Source: an uncultured Clostridia bacterium (GTDB lineage Bacteria; Bacillota; Clostridia; Lachnospirales; Lachnospiraceae). From it: a DNA stretch of 64,000 nucleotides. The DNA lies in assembly GCA_948467395.1 (NCBI GenBank), contig CAOKDX010000002.1, positions 186,001-250,000 of the forward strand, given 5' to 3'. Position 1 is the stretch's first letter, and each line of letters begins with the position of its first letter. The position numbers and the translations under genes are program-made. Shown in pieces: positions 33,569 through 43,274 of this stretch. The notes under the pieces were generated by a model that saw only the letters and a list, made by a program, of their open reading frames with translations, searched no databases and was not told the origin of the DNA.

Positions 33569-36328
33569 TTAACTCATTATTTTTACTGAGCTGTGCCCGC
33601 TCCTATCCTTCGTCACGACCAGCTGTCCGTCTATCCGGTTCTTCAACTCCTGAACATGAGAGATAATCCCCACCAGCCTCTTTCCCTCACTGAGCTCAGC
33701 CAGGACACGGACTGCCTGCTGCAGGGATTCTTCATCCAGGGTGCCAAAACCCTCATCAATAAACATTGTGTCCAAGCTAATTCCACCGGATGATGCCTGA
33801 ATCTCATCTGCCATACCAAGCGCCAGCGCCAGGGATGCCTTGAAGGCTTCCCCTCCGGACAGGGAATTCACACTGCGGACAGAACCATTATAATGATCAA
33901 TGACATCCAGGTCAAGTCCTGCCTGTGATTTTCTGCTGCTGGGATCTTTCCGGCGCACCAGAGTATATTGTCCGCCTGTCATCGTCTCGAACCGCAGATT
34001 CGCCTGAATGAGAATCCGGTCAAAATATGCCATCTGCACGTATGTCTCCAGCCGGATCTTTCCCCTGTCACCATACTGTCCGCCAGCTGTATCATTTAAT
34101 GCCTTGAGCCACTGGCGTCTGGCCTCTTTCCTCTCCAGTTCCCGATGCTTTTTCACAATTCCAGACAGTGCACTTTCATTTTTATCCCGCCTCATCCGGC
34201 AGGCATCACACCTTGCCTTATTGCTCTCCTCACTCCGCTGCAGGGCATCCCAATTCTCCTTCTCCCATGCAAGATCAACCCGCTCCTCTGCCGCCTGCTG
34301 CTTTTGCAGTGTCTGTATCTCACCCTGCAAAACATCTAGTATCTTCTGTTTCTTCTGATAGGACTCTTCGGTTTCTTTCCTGAATAACTCCAGTTTATCT
34401 TTCTGTTCCTTTCGTTCCCTAATTTCCCTTTCCAGCTCTTCCAGACTGGTGAAAGAAAGATTGTTTGCATAACTTTCCAATTGTCCTGCCAGTGCTTCCT
34501 GCTTCGATTCCGAACGAACAATCTCCATTTTCTGTTTTTTGTTTGACTCTATCAGCTGCTTCAGCTTCGCCTCCTCCTCCGGAAGTGATCTCATCAGTTC
34601 CCCATAACGGACCATCTTCTGCTCCAGTTCCCTCTTTCGCCCACTTATCTCACGGATCCTTTCCTCCGTCTCTTTCTGTCTGACCGCAAGGGCCTCCCCA
34701 TGCTCGTCAGAAGAAAGCGCATGTGACAGCTGCTTTTCCTTCTCCTCGCAGGCTGCCTTCAGTGCCGCCGCCCTGCTGCATTTCTCATTTCTATCCTCCT
34801 CTGCCGCCCTGGCATTTCTTTCGGCCTCTTCTACCGCTTCTCTATCCGGAGCGCCGCCATCCGGCACGGCAGGAGCCGGATGCTCGGTAGAACCGCAGAC
34901 CGGACACGGCTGGCCGGATTTCAGCCTGCCAGCCAGCACTCCTGCCTGTCCGTCAAGATATGCCTCCCTGAGCTCCTCACATCTCTGACGCTGCCCGGAC
35001 GCCTTTTCCTTTGCCGACTGATATTGTCCGGCTGATTCCCCATATTTTCTCCTCAGTTCTTCCAGCTCTTCTTTATCCTTCTGCAGACGGCAGAGTTCTT
35101 CCTTCTCCGTACTGACAGATTCCCACCTCAGCTGGATTTCAGACAGCTGACCTTCAATCGAAAGAAGGGAATCCCTTTCTTCCTGATGGGAGCGGATCGC
35201 CTTCTCTGTCTCCTCAATCTCCCTCTCACATTCCGCCGTCTCACTCTCCCATCTCTTCTGGCAGCTCTTCTCCTCCGCCAATTCCATCCCGATCTTTTCC
35301 CTCTCCTCATACCGGGGAAGCTCTGCCTGATATCTGGCGATCTGATCGATCAGAAAGTTAATCTGTGGCTGTGCTCTCTCTGCCTCCTCCCGCTGTTCTC
35401 CTAACTCTGCCAGATCCTTTTCATACTTTTTCTGCTTTTGTTCCTTTGCTGCCAAAGACCGGCAGTTCTCCCGCTGTTTTTCCCCTTGGGCAATCCTCAC
35501 CTTTGTTTCTTCCGCCTTCCTTCGAAGCTCCTTTCCCTCCTCTTCCCATCCATCCAGCTTCGCTCTATCCCAGGCAATGATCTTCTCCAGAAGCGGAATT
35601 GCCTCAGACGCCATCTTGTGTTCTCTCATTCGGTTCCATTCTTCCAGATTCAGACCGTTTTCCTCTGTCTCTTCAACCTCTCCGGAATATTCGGTACCCT
35701 CTATATACTGGGAGATGCTCTGCTGCAGGTCCTGGCATTCTCTGCTGATATCCAGATAATCCTGCCGTATCTCACTCTGGAGCTTCTCATAACGGCCGGT
35801 ATCAAATATCCGCCGAAAGATTTTAATTCTGTCCTCGGTAGAAGCAAGAAGCAGCTTTAAAAAATCCCCCTGAGCGATCATCGCCACCTGGGTAAACTGG
35901 GCCCGGTCCAGTCCGATAATCTCACAGATCTTATGATTTACCTCCCGTACCTTCGAATAAATCTGATTCCCGCAGATCAATTCCGCATTGGCACCCTCCC
36001 TGGTCATTCCCTGTCCATAGGCCTTGGGGCGCATATATTCTGGATTCCGTCTCACGGTATATTCCTTACCGTGATAGGAAAACTGCAGCTCTACAAAGGT
36101 TTTTGTACCCTCATCCGCATACTTGCTGCGGAGCATGGCAGACGTTCTATGTTCGCCACTGGGCTCCCCATAAAGAGCAAAGGTAACCGCGTCAAAGATC
36201 GTTGTTTTACCCGCTCCCGTATCCCCGGTAATCAGGTACAGCCCCTGTTCCCCCAATGTCGTAAAATCAATCCGGGTCTCTCCCACATAAGGTCCAAAGG
36301 CAGACATTGTCAGTTTCAATGGCCGCAT
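33569..36328 (-). CDS. sbcC: Exonuclease SbcC, SMC-like ATPase subunit
   Basis: The large subunit of the SbcCD (Rad50/Mre11-like) nuclease that opens DNA hairpins and blocked ends. About 919 residues: Walker A TGDTGAGKTTIFDA near residue 36, two long coiled coils, a CPVCG zinc hook about halfway, and a C-terminal ATPase half with NSLSGGEAFKASLALALGM (signature) and TMFIDEGFGTLDEESL (Walker B). The ATG at 36328 follows AAAGGAGG; upstream frame has no site. sbcD lies upstream with a gap of 31 bases. Confidence 0.96.
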   Translation of the reverse strand: MRPLKLTMSAFGPYVGETRIDFTTLGEQGLYLITGDTGAGKTTIFDAVTFALYGEPSGEHRTSAMLRSKYADEGTKTFVELQFSYHGKEYTVRRNPEYMRPKAYGQGMTREGANAELICGNQIYSKVREVNHKICEIIGLDRAQFTQVAMIAQGDFLKLLLASTEDRIKIFRRIFDTGRYEKLQSEIRQDYLDISRECQDLQQSISQYIEGTEYSGEVEETEENGLNLEEWNRMREHKMASEAIPLLEKIIAWDRAKLDGWEEEGKELRRKAEETKVRIAQGEKQRENCRSLAAKEQKQKKYEKDLAELGEQREEAERAQPQINFLIDQIARYQAELPRYEEREKIGMELAEEKSCQKRWESETAECEREIEETEKAIRSHQEERDSLLSIEGQLSEIQLRWESVSTEKEELCRLQKDKEELEELRRKYGESAGQYQSAKEKASGQRQRCEELREAYLDGQAGVLAGRLKSGQPCPVCGSTEHPAPAVPDGGAPDREAVEEAERNARAAEEDRNEKCSRAAALKAACEEKEKQLSHALSSDEHGEALAVRQKETEERIREISGRKRELEQKMVRYGELMRSLPEEEAKLKQLIESNKKQKMEIVRSESKQEALAGQLESYANNLSFTSLEELEREIRERKEQKDKLELFRKETEESYQKKQKILDVLQGEIQTLQKQQAAEERVDLAWEKENWDALQRSEESNKARCDACRMRRDKNESALSGIVKKHRELERKEARRQWLKALNDTAGGQYGDRGKIRLETYVQMAYFDRILIQANLRFETMTGGQYTLVRRKDPSSRKSQAGLDLDVIDHYNGSVRSVNSLSGGEAFKASLALALGMADEIQASSGGISLDTMFIDEGFGTLDEESLQQAVRVLAELSEGKRLVGIISHVQELKNRIDGQLVVTKDRSGHSSVKIMS

Positions 36329-36359
36329 GCAACCCCTCCTTTGTATCGTAATACAATCT

Positions 36360-37493
36360 TCACATTTCCTGCCATATCTTCTCAATCTTTTTCTGCAGAT
36401 ATTCCTCCTGTGCCTCAGAGAGGGGCTGCTGATTCATTTTCTGATAAAATTGTGCGAAAAGCTCAGAAGGAGCAAGGGACGCCGTTTTCTCTGTTTCCAG
36501 AAATTCCCGATCCATCTGGCAGGAACGTTTCTTATATTCCATCTGCATGAGATTAGGATAGATCCGGCGAAGGCGGGAGAAGGCATCTAAAACCTCCTGG
36601 TCATCTGTCAATGTCATGTGGATATATGCCTCCCGGTCCACCTTTTTATAAAAGGATACTGATGTCACTTCGTCAAACTTACCTTCTAGTTCTATCAGCT
36701 CCCGAAGAGGGACAAGGGGAACCGAATCGACAGAAAGGGTTCCCTTGTCCCCTAAATTGACCATGGTAACTGCCTTGTGGTCTCCCGCCTCACTAAAAGA
36801 ATATTGCAGCGGAGTGCCGCAATAACGGATCCTCCCATCCCCTACAGACTGCATCCGGTGCAGATGTCCCAGAGCCACATAATCAAATTCGTCAAAGACA
36901 TCTGAATCCACATTGTCCAGTCCCCCCACCGAGATCTCTTCCGAGTCGGAACGGGATGCCCCAGTGACAAACTGATGCGCCAGTAATATATTTCTCTCCC
37001 GCCGATCCACATTCATGTGATGAACGGCACACCGAATGGCGTCGGTATAGGACCGGATCTCCTCATCCGGATAAAAATGCCTGACATGGATTGGTTTCAC
37101 ATACGGCAGCATATAAATATTCACCGGTCCATAGGAATCTCTCAGTCTCACCGGCTCAACCCCGCCATGATATACCGGTGACAGAAAAACACCACTTGCC
37201 ACGATAAGCCGTGAAGCAAAAGCAATGCGCTCCGGAGAATCATGGTTGCCGCTGATAATGCAGACCGGCAGCTTATCCGCTGCCAGCCCCGCCAGAAAAT
37301 CATCCAATAACATCACCGCTTCCCCGGAAGGAACGGGTCTGTCATAGACGTCTCCGGATATAAGAACGGCCTCCGCCCCCTGCTCCCGGATAATGGCGGC
37401 AATCTGTTTTAATATATATCGCTGATCCTCAAGAAGGGAATACTGGTTCAGATGCCTGCCCAGATGCAGATCCGATAAATGTGCTAATTTCAT
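36360..37493 (-). CDS. sbcD: Exonuclease SbcD, nuclease subunit
   Basis: The metallophosphatase subunit of SbcCD. The five phosphodiesterase motifs are readable in 377 residues: AHLSDLHLGR (start), VLISGDVYDRPVP, CIISGNHDSPERIAFAS, HQFVTG and ALGHLHRMQ. The ATG at 37493 (AAAGG upstream) gives the family start MKLAHLSDLH; a frame reaching to 37595 overlaps the DUF2207 gene and is not needed. sbcC follows. Confidence 0.95.
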   Translation of the reverse strand: MKLAHLSDLHLGRHLNQYSLLEDQRYILKQIAAIIREQGAEAVLISGDVYDRPVPSGEAVMLLDDFLAGLAADKLPVCIISGNHDSPERIAFASRLIVASGVFLSPVYHGGVEPVRLRDSYGPVNIYMLPYVKPIHVRHFYPDEEIRSYTDAIRCAVHHMNVDRRERNILLAHQFVTGASRSDSEEISVGGLDNVDSDVFDEFDYVALGHLHRMQSVGDGRIRYCGTPLQYSFSEAGDHKAVTMVNLGDKGTLSVDSVPLVPLRELIELEGKFDEVTSVSFYKKVDREAYIHMTLTDDQEVLDAFSRLRRIYPNLMQMEYKKRSCQMDREFLETEKTASLAPSELFAQFYQKMNQQPLSEAQEEYLQKKIEKIWQEM

Positions 37494-37533
37494 ATCCATC
37501 CTTTCCAGCGCCGCAGTATCCAGGCAGCGCCTA

Positions 37534-39381
37534 TTACCAGCTTCCGCCTCCACCACCGCCACTTCCGCCACCGGAGAAGCCTCCTCCGCTTCCACTGCTG
37601 GAATTGGGCGATGACACCATGGCGGAAGAAGCCGATGTCATGGTCGACCTCATGAAGCTGTGAAACATTACGATATTGAAAGCAGAATGACTGCTGCTCT
37701 CATACCATGCAGGCGGTTCCACAGCAATAGATTCAAACTTCTTCATCCATTTATCAGAAATTCCCAGCACATAAGTATAGGGCAGGATTTCATAAAAATA
37801 CTGGGGATTTTCAGCCACCAGCATTTCCAGGCGTTCCTTTTCCGCCATCTCCAGAAAGTTTTTAAAGCCCCGGATCCGCCCTAACATGACATTACCATAT
37901 TCCGTCCGTTTGGACATATAGGCGCCAAAAAACATTATCACTCCGCTGGCTGCAATGGCAAGGACGTAAGAAAGCTGATACCATACTCCGGCAAACAGAA
38001 GCGGTTCATGAAGAAACATTACACCAGTTATGATTCCTGGTACAAAGAGTATAACAAAAAGTGCGACCCGTCCCAGCATTTTCCCCGGTGTGAACAGAGC
38101 GGAAAAAGCAAGGGTAAAGAGAAGCCCAACTCCTCCTGATGCGGCAATGCCATAAAGAAAGCTGTATTCGTACCGATATACTGGCAGGAAACCGGCAAGG
38201 AGAAAACCAGTGAGGGCAAGGATCCATAAAATCCAGCCCTTATTAATGGAATTGGCATAAAAAATCTTCTGCCGGTTCTTTTTATTATCCACCATAGAAA
38301 TAATTCGAGTTACCGTCTTATAAAATTTATTTTCCAGATCCTTTCTGCGCACGGTATTTCCAGAACGGAATAATCCCTCCATAAATACCCGTTCCACCTC
38401 ATTGGCACCGTCGTATGGTTTTTTCCGGAGCAGTATAAATTCTTTCTTCCTTCTGTCCGTCCCCTCCTGGATCTCGATATATCCCTTCTGTGCCAGATAT
38501 ACGATCAGGGAAGTTACATCTGTGTTGCTCAGCATGCCATTATAGGTAAAGGCGAGATCCACGCTATTCAATCCATCCGGCGCATGAAATTCCACTGTCT
38601 CCACTACAGGATCATCCCGTCCATACAGATACCAGAGAAGAAATGCTGCTCCCATCGCCAGAAGGCTGTAAAAAGCCGCACCAAAGGCTGCCCAGGGCAC
38701 CGTCTCTGCCCGTTCAAAATATCCCTCCGGCAAAAGAATGCGGACTGTCACACCCTGCCCCGCCGCAAGAGTAATATCATCGGAAAGCTGTCCATGGATC
38801 GTGTTTCCCTCCATCGTATAGAACAATCCGTCATGCCGGCCGGAACCATATGTTCCCCAGGACATACCCAGCTGATCCCCGTCAAACTCTTTTGGCATCT
38901 CGATGGAAAAGGTCACATTTCTTATTATGGTCTCCCAATTCATACCGATTACATTGAAATAGAATTCGTCATTTCCCTTCAGAACATCATTTCCCATAAC
39001 ATAGTCGTAGGAAATACGATATTCCTTATCCCCTGTAATCTTCACATCCTTGTCACCGATCTGGATACGGCAGCTGTCTCCCTCCCGGGACGTGGTGTAT
39101 TTATCCCCGCACCGGATATTTTCAATCCTGGCGACAATTGTGTCACTGCTCCCATCCTGCCGTCTCACAGTATTAACCAGCGGAATATCGCGGTAGATAC
39201 CGTGTCTCTGTCCGGGAAAATTCACTTTTACCGTCTCCTGAATGCGATAAGTATTTTGTGCTGTCACCTTTATGTCCACATGATAGCCTTCAATGGTAAA
39301 ATCTCCCACACCGGCACGGGCGGCGGGGGCAGAAAAAAGAGTCAGCAGCGCCAGCAATAATATCCTGATTATCCTTTTCAT
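37534..39381 (-). CDS. DUF2207 membrane protein with a Gly-Ser tail
   Basis: A 615-residue protein with a signal peptide (IIRILLLALLTLFSAPAARA), an extracytoplasmic DUF2207 region (about 24-235), one segment near 235-255 and further segments about 395-500, then a low-complexity tail of Gly and Ser ending in GGSW. DUF2207 proteins are of unknown function and nearly always pair with LemA, whose gene ends on the same base as this start codon here. The tail is typical of the family. Confidence 0.88.
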   Translation of the reverse strand: MKRIIRILLLALLTLFSAPAARAGVGDFTIEGYHVDIKVTAQNTYRIQETVKVNFPGQRHGIYRDIPLVNTVRRQDGSSDTIVARIENIRCGDKYTTSREGDSCRIQIGDKDVKITGDKEYRISYDYVMGNDVLKGNDEFYFNVIGMNWETIIRNVTFSIEMPKEFDGDQLGMSWGTYGSGRHDGLFYTMEGNTIHGQLSDDITLAAGQGVTVRILLPEGYFERAETVPWAAFGAAFYSLLAMGAAFLLWYLYGRDDPVVETVEFHAPDGLNSVDLAFTYNGMLSNTDVTSLIVYLAQKGYIEIQEGTDRRKKEFILLRKKPYDGANEVERVFMEGLFRSGNTVRRKDLENKFYKTVTRIISMVDNKKNRQKIFYANSINKGWILWILALTGFLLAGFLPVYRYEYSFLYGIAASGGVGLLFTLAFSALFTPGKMLGRVALFVILFVPGIITGVMFLHEPLLFAGVWYQLSYVLAIAASGVIMFFGAYMSKRTEYGNVMLGRIRGFKNFLEMAEKERLEMLVAENPQYFYEILPYTYVLGISDKWMKKFESIAVEPPAWYESSSHSAFNIVMFHSFMRSTMTSASSAMVSSPNSSSGSGGGFSGGGSGGGGGGSW

Positions 39382-39935
39382 TAAAACTTCACCTGCACAT
39401 TCTTTCTCTCCTGCTCGTCTTCCAGGATAAACATCGGCTTATTTTCAAAATGAAACAGCCCTGCAATAAGATTAGTGGGAACCGTCTGCACTGTCATATT
39501 ATATTTCTTTACAGCGCCATTATAATATCTTCTGGCATTCGCTATATCATTTTCTACCGTTTCCAGCTGGGCTCCCAGTTCCATAAAATTCTGACTTGCC
39601 TTCAGATCAGGATAGCTCTCCGCCAGTGCCATAACCTTAGGCACTGCCTGGGACAGCGCCGCACTATTGGCCATCTTCTCTTCCGGAGACATATTTCCAT
39701 AGCTCCTGTTTCTGAGGGAAACTATTCTGGATAAGACTGCCTCCTCGTGTTTTGCATATCCCTTCACGGTCTCCACCAGATTAGGAATGAGGTCATATCT
39801 CTTTCTGAGGTATACATCCATTGTAGAAAAGGCCTCATCTACCATTATCCTCTGTCTTACTAGTTTATTGTAGCAGCCGGCCACGGTCAAAATAATAATT
39901 GCTAAAACTGCGCTGATAATAATTGCTGGTATCAT
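39381..39935 (-). CDS. lemA: LemA family protein
   Basis: A 184-residue membrane-anchored coiled-coil protein. An N-terminal segment (IIISAVLAIIILTVAGCYN) is followed by VDEAFSTMDVYLRKRYDLIPNLVETVKGYAKHE, the LemA core (about 30-65), and NDIANARRYYNGAVKKYN near 135. The function is unknown, linked to membrane or envelope stress in some hosts. The stop overlaps the DUF2207 start by one base, so they are translated together. Confidence 0.93.
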   Translation of the reverse strand: MIPAIIISAVLAIIILTVAGCYNKLVRQRIMVDEAFSTMDVYLRKRYDLIPNLVETVKGYAKHEEAVLSRIVSLRNRSYGNMSPEEKMANSAALSQAVPKVMALAESYPDLKASQNFMELGAQLETVENDIANARRYYNGAVKKYNMTVQTVPTNLIAGLFHFENKPMFILEDEQERKNVQVKF

Positions 39936-39953
39936 ATTCTTCCGTCCTTTCCT

Positions 39954-41066
39954 TTACATATCCCTTATAACAGCCCGAATCTCATCCTCCCGCACCTCTC
40001 TCGCATACACTTCCTCACCAAATGTCATTACGTCCCCGATGCCCTTCTGAAATACAAAACGCAGCTTTCCATCCCGTACCTTCTTGTCAGTATACAGCTT
40101 CCGCACCAGGCTCTCCCTATCAATATACTCCGGAACTGCCACAGGAAGACCCATCTTTTCCATCAGCCGGATCACCCTGTCATGTTCCTCCTTCGTCAGA
40201 TAACCGCATTTGCAGCCCAGATGTACCTGAGCCGCCATACCAATGGCTACCGCTTCACCGTGTAGAAGCCTGTACCCGCTGACCGTCTCGACAGCCCGCC
40301 CTACGGTATGACCAAGATTTAATATTTCCCGCAGATTTTTTTCCTTCTCATCCTTCATGACAACCTTGTACTTTACAGCACAATTGCGCTCAGATATATA
40401 CGCACATGCCGCCGGGTCACAGGCAAGGATTTCTCCGACGTGCTCCTCCAGATACCGAAATAGTTCTCTATCGGCAAGGCAGGCGTGTTTCACCGTCTCG
40501 GCAAGTCCGTTCACCATCTGCTTCCTGGGAAGGGTCTTCCATGTCTCTATATCTACATACACCTTCAACGGCTGGTAGATTAGTCCGATCAGATTGGTAG
40601 CCAGTTCCGTGTCCACTGCTGTCTTGCCGCCAATAGATGCATCCGCCGCACAGAGAAGGGTTGTGGCATAATTGATAAACGGCACCCCTCGCCCGAATGT
40701 GCCGGCAAGGAATCCTGCAAGATCGGTTACCACGCCGCCTCCAACTGCGATGACACAGCAGTCCCGGCGATATTCCTTTGCCAGCATGGCGTCCTCCACC
40801 ATCTCCTTCGTAGCACGAACCTTACTTTTCTCCCCCGCCGGAAATACAAAAAGGTCTGCGGCATACCCCGCCGTATGCAGAGCTGTGAGCACCGGTGTGC
40901 CATAGAGCGGTTCCACTGTGGAATCTGTGATCACAGCAAATTTCTTAATGCTCCCCGCCAGTCCATTTTTAATATCCTCCACCATTATCGGTATCAGATC
41001 CCTTCCAATCTGTACATCATAAGAATCATCTACTACTTTCTTTAATTCTACGCGAAAATTGCTCAT
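39954..41066 (-). CDS. aroB: 3-dehydroquinate synthase
   Basis: The second shikimate-pathway enzyme, NAD- and metal-dependent. The 370-residue protein contains FPAGEKSKVRAT, the GGGVVTDLAGFLAGTFGRG dinucleotide loop and the metal-site region around LGHTVGRAVE and LLHGEAVAIGM. I choose the ATG at 41066 with AGAGAGGAC upstream. A terminator (41097-41147) sits between this start and the chemoreceptor gene, so aroB needs another promoter or readthrough. The DAHP synthase for the same pathway is 39 kb away. Confidence 0.95.
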   Translation of the reverse strand: MSNFRVELKKVVDDSYDVQIGRDLIPIMVEDIKNGLAGSIKKFAVITDSTVEPLYGTPVLTALHTAGYAADLFVFPAGEKSKVRATKEMVEDAMLAKEYRRDCCVIAVGGGVVTDLAGFLAGTFGRGVPFINYATTLLCAADASIGGKTAVDTELATNLIGLIYQPLKVYVDIETWKTLPRKQMVNGLAETVKHACLADRELFRYLEEHVGEILACDPAACAYISERNCAVKYKVVMKDEKEKNLREILNLGHTVGRAVETVSGYRLLHGEAVAIGMAAQVHLGCKCGYLTKEEHDRVIRLMEKMGLPVAVPEYIDRESLVRKLYTDKKVRDGKLRFVFQKGIGDVMTFGEEVYAREVREDEIRAVIRDM

Positions 41067-41096
41067 CTCAATTGTCCTCTCTGTCTCTGTCAAAGA

Positions 41097-41147
41097 TAAA
41101 AAATTCTCCCATATCTGCATTATTTGATAAGACAAATATAGGAGAAT
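41097..41147 (-). terminator. Terminator after the chemoreceptor gene
   Basis: On the minus strand ATTCTCCTATAT (41147-41136) pairs with ATATGGGAGAAT (41114-41103), with one G-U pair, and is followed by a T6 run. It ends 30 bases before the aroB start codon. Confidence 0.8.
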
Positions 41148-41165
41148 CTATTCTTTCAAGATAAC

Positions 41166-43220
41166 CTACAGTTTAAATTTATCCACGATGCCCTGTAAGG
41201 TATCCGCCATCTCACCATTTAACTTAACCTGATTGTACGTATTATCCGACAGGTTTACAACCTCACCTGACCTGTTGGCAATGGTCACAATACCATCCGA
41301 AGATTCATTGATGGTTTCCGTCATTCCCGTAATGGCCATGGCAATATCATTTGTCGCCAGTTCAAGACTCTTCAGGGAATGAGTAATCTCCTCCAGGGTG
41401 GACTGGAAGGATCTGGCGTCCTCATGATAAGTATTGCTGATCTCTGTAAAGCTGTCATAATCCTTCATAACTGATACATCCATAAATTCCAGGGTCTTTG
41501 TCAGACAGGCATCAATATTATTTACAGCTGTAGTCACTTCCATAATTATGGCGCTGATATTATTGGCCGTATCCGAGGACTGCTCGGCAAGCTTACTGAT
41601 CTCTTTTGCCACTACAGCAAAGCCCTTTCCATATTTACCAGATTTCGCCGCCTCTATATTGGCATTTAAGGCCAAAAGTGATGTCTGTTCGGCAATGTCA
41701 AGAATATTTTTCGTCAGATCATTGATCTTAGACACCGCCTTCGACTGCTCTAACGCAGCACGGGCCTCCACACTGACCATGCTGTACATATCCCGGGTTG
41801 TATCCGCCGACTGCACCGCCGATTGTCTGGCGCTGGTGGCACGCTCCATAATCGCATCCGAAAGCTGAATGGTTTGATTCGACTGCCGGTTGATTTCCAC
41901 CGTACGGCTCTTGATGGTATCAACCTGACCCTTAATGGCGTTCACGGTATTTGTCGTCTGTTCCACGCCGGCTGCAAGCTCCTCAGAAACCGCTGAATTT
42001 TCAGAGGAACAGTCTGTCAGGCTGGCAGCAATATCCCCCAGTGCCGTACTGCCCGAACTGATTTTTTCCGTGACATCATCCAGATCGCTGATGACATTTT
42101 TGATATTGCCATGCATCTTTCTGATCTCTCTTGCCATCGTACCAATCTCCGTCTGTTCCCTGGTCAGCTTGTCAATGGATTTTGTTGATGTGAAGTCCAG
42201 AGAAGAAATACTTGTAATCTCCTTTGTCATCTGGGCAATTGGACGCAGGAACACATATATGGCAAGGTACGCAAAAACCGACACAACAATGGCAATCAAT
42301 ATGCAGATCACAATGGATTTTATCGCAGTATAATTGACAGGCTCCAGAAGCTCGCTCTTATCTGCCTGAATGATCAATGTCCATCCGTTTGTTGTAGAGG
42401 TTGCCAGACCCGCAATTTTCTCACCCTCATAATTAAAGTGAACCACTGCCGATACTACATTGCCCTGGGTAATCAGATCACGTATAATCTCTTCTCCCGT
42501 AATCTGGCCAATGTACGCATTGTCAGGATGATATATTATGTGCCCAAGAGGGGTCAGCAGATAGGCAAAGCTCGATTCGGTATTCTGCAGCTTAACGGAG
42601 GCAAGTTCAGAGGTAAAACTCTCCACCGGAACGGTAATGGCCACGCAGCCGAATAAAGTGTTTGCATTGATCAACGGCACTGCACAAACAATACAGTGCT
42701 CATCACCCGCCTTAAGATAATCGCTTTGCATCGGCTGACGCATGGATAAAGCGGCATTCACATAATAGGGATTGCTGTCCTGCGAATAGCCGTCCTCCGA
42801 TGCCGTAACAAATTTACCATCCTTGTCATAAACTGCTGCTGACAGATAGCTGGGATTATCCTTGATAAAGGATTTCAGATTCGCCGTGATCAGGGAGGGT
42901 TCCCCCCCCTGTATCAGGCAGCTGTAAAAGTCGCCATCCGTATTCATATATTCCGCTGTATTATTTATCGCACTGATCCTGGCTTCCAGAATCTTAATGT
43001 AGGACTGGGACAGATCCAGCATATTATTTTCAGCCTGGTCTGACAGGGAACTTCTTGCGCCGGGAATTGTAGTCAGATAAGAGGCAATCAGTATAACGAT
43101 AATGGATAATAGTGCCGTATAATACCCGCGGGCAATTATACTCTTTACAGGATTCAGGAAAGTAAAAGAAGCTTTTCCGGCCTTCCCTGAGGAATCCACA
43201 TTATTTTTTTTACTACGCAA
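41166..43220 (-). CDS. Methyl-accepting chemotaxis protein with a Cache-type sensor
   Basis: A 684-residue chemoreceptor. Membrane segments near residues 30-50 and 300-325 enclose a Cache-like sensor, followed by a HAMP region. The cytoplasmic tip reads EQTSLLALNANIEAAKSGKYGKGFAVVAKEI and the signalling domain keeps the usual methylation helices. The start appears to be TTG at 43220; no strong site precedes it, so the start is uncertain by a few codons. It is 55 bases from the sugar-binding lipoprotein gene, so the two likely form a sensing unit. The presence of an MCP implies motility, although no flagellar gene lies here. Confidence 0.9.
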   Translation of the reverse strand: MRSKKNNVDSSGKAGKASFTFLNPVKSIIARGYYTALLSIIVILIASYLTTIPGARSSLSDQAENNMLDLSQSYIKILEARISAINNTAEYMNTDGDFYSCLIQGGEPSLITANLKSFIKDNPSYLSAAVYDKDGKFVTASEDGYSQDSNPYYVNAALSMRQPMQSDYLKAGDEHCIVCAVPLINANTLFGCVAITVPVESFTSELASVKLQNTESSFAYLLTPLGHIIYHPDNAYIGQITGEEIIRDLITQGNVVSAVVHFNYEGEKIAGLATSTTNGWTLIIQADKSELLEPVNYTAIKSIVICILIAIVVSVFAYLAIYVFLRPIAQMTKEITSISSLDFTSTKSIDKLTREQTEIGTMAREIRKMHGNIKNVISDLDDVTEKISSGSTALGDIAASLTDCSSENSAVSEELAAGVEQTTNTVNAIKGQVDTIKSRTVEINRQSNQTIQLSDAIMERATSARQSAVQSADTTRDMYSMVSVEARAALEQSKAVSKINDLTKNILDIAEQTSLLALNANIEAAKSGKYGKGFAVVAKEISKLAEQSSDTANNISAIIMEVTTAVNNIDACLTKTLEFMDVSVMKDYDSFTEISNTYHEDARSFQSTLEEITHSLKSLELATNDIAMAITGMTETINESSDGIVTIANRSGEVVNLSDNTYNQVKLNGEMADTLQGIVDKFKL

Positions 43221-43274
43221 TCAATACACCTACTTTCATGTCTGGTGATGCCTGGTCTCTCAGGCATTTTCCGT

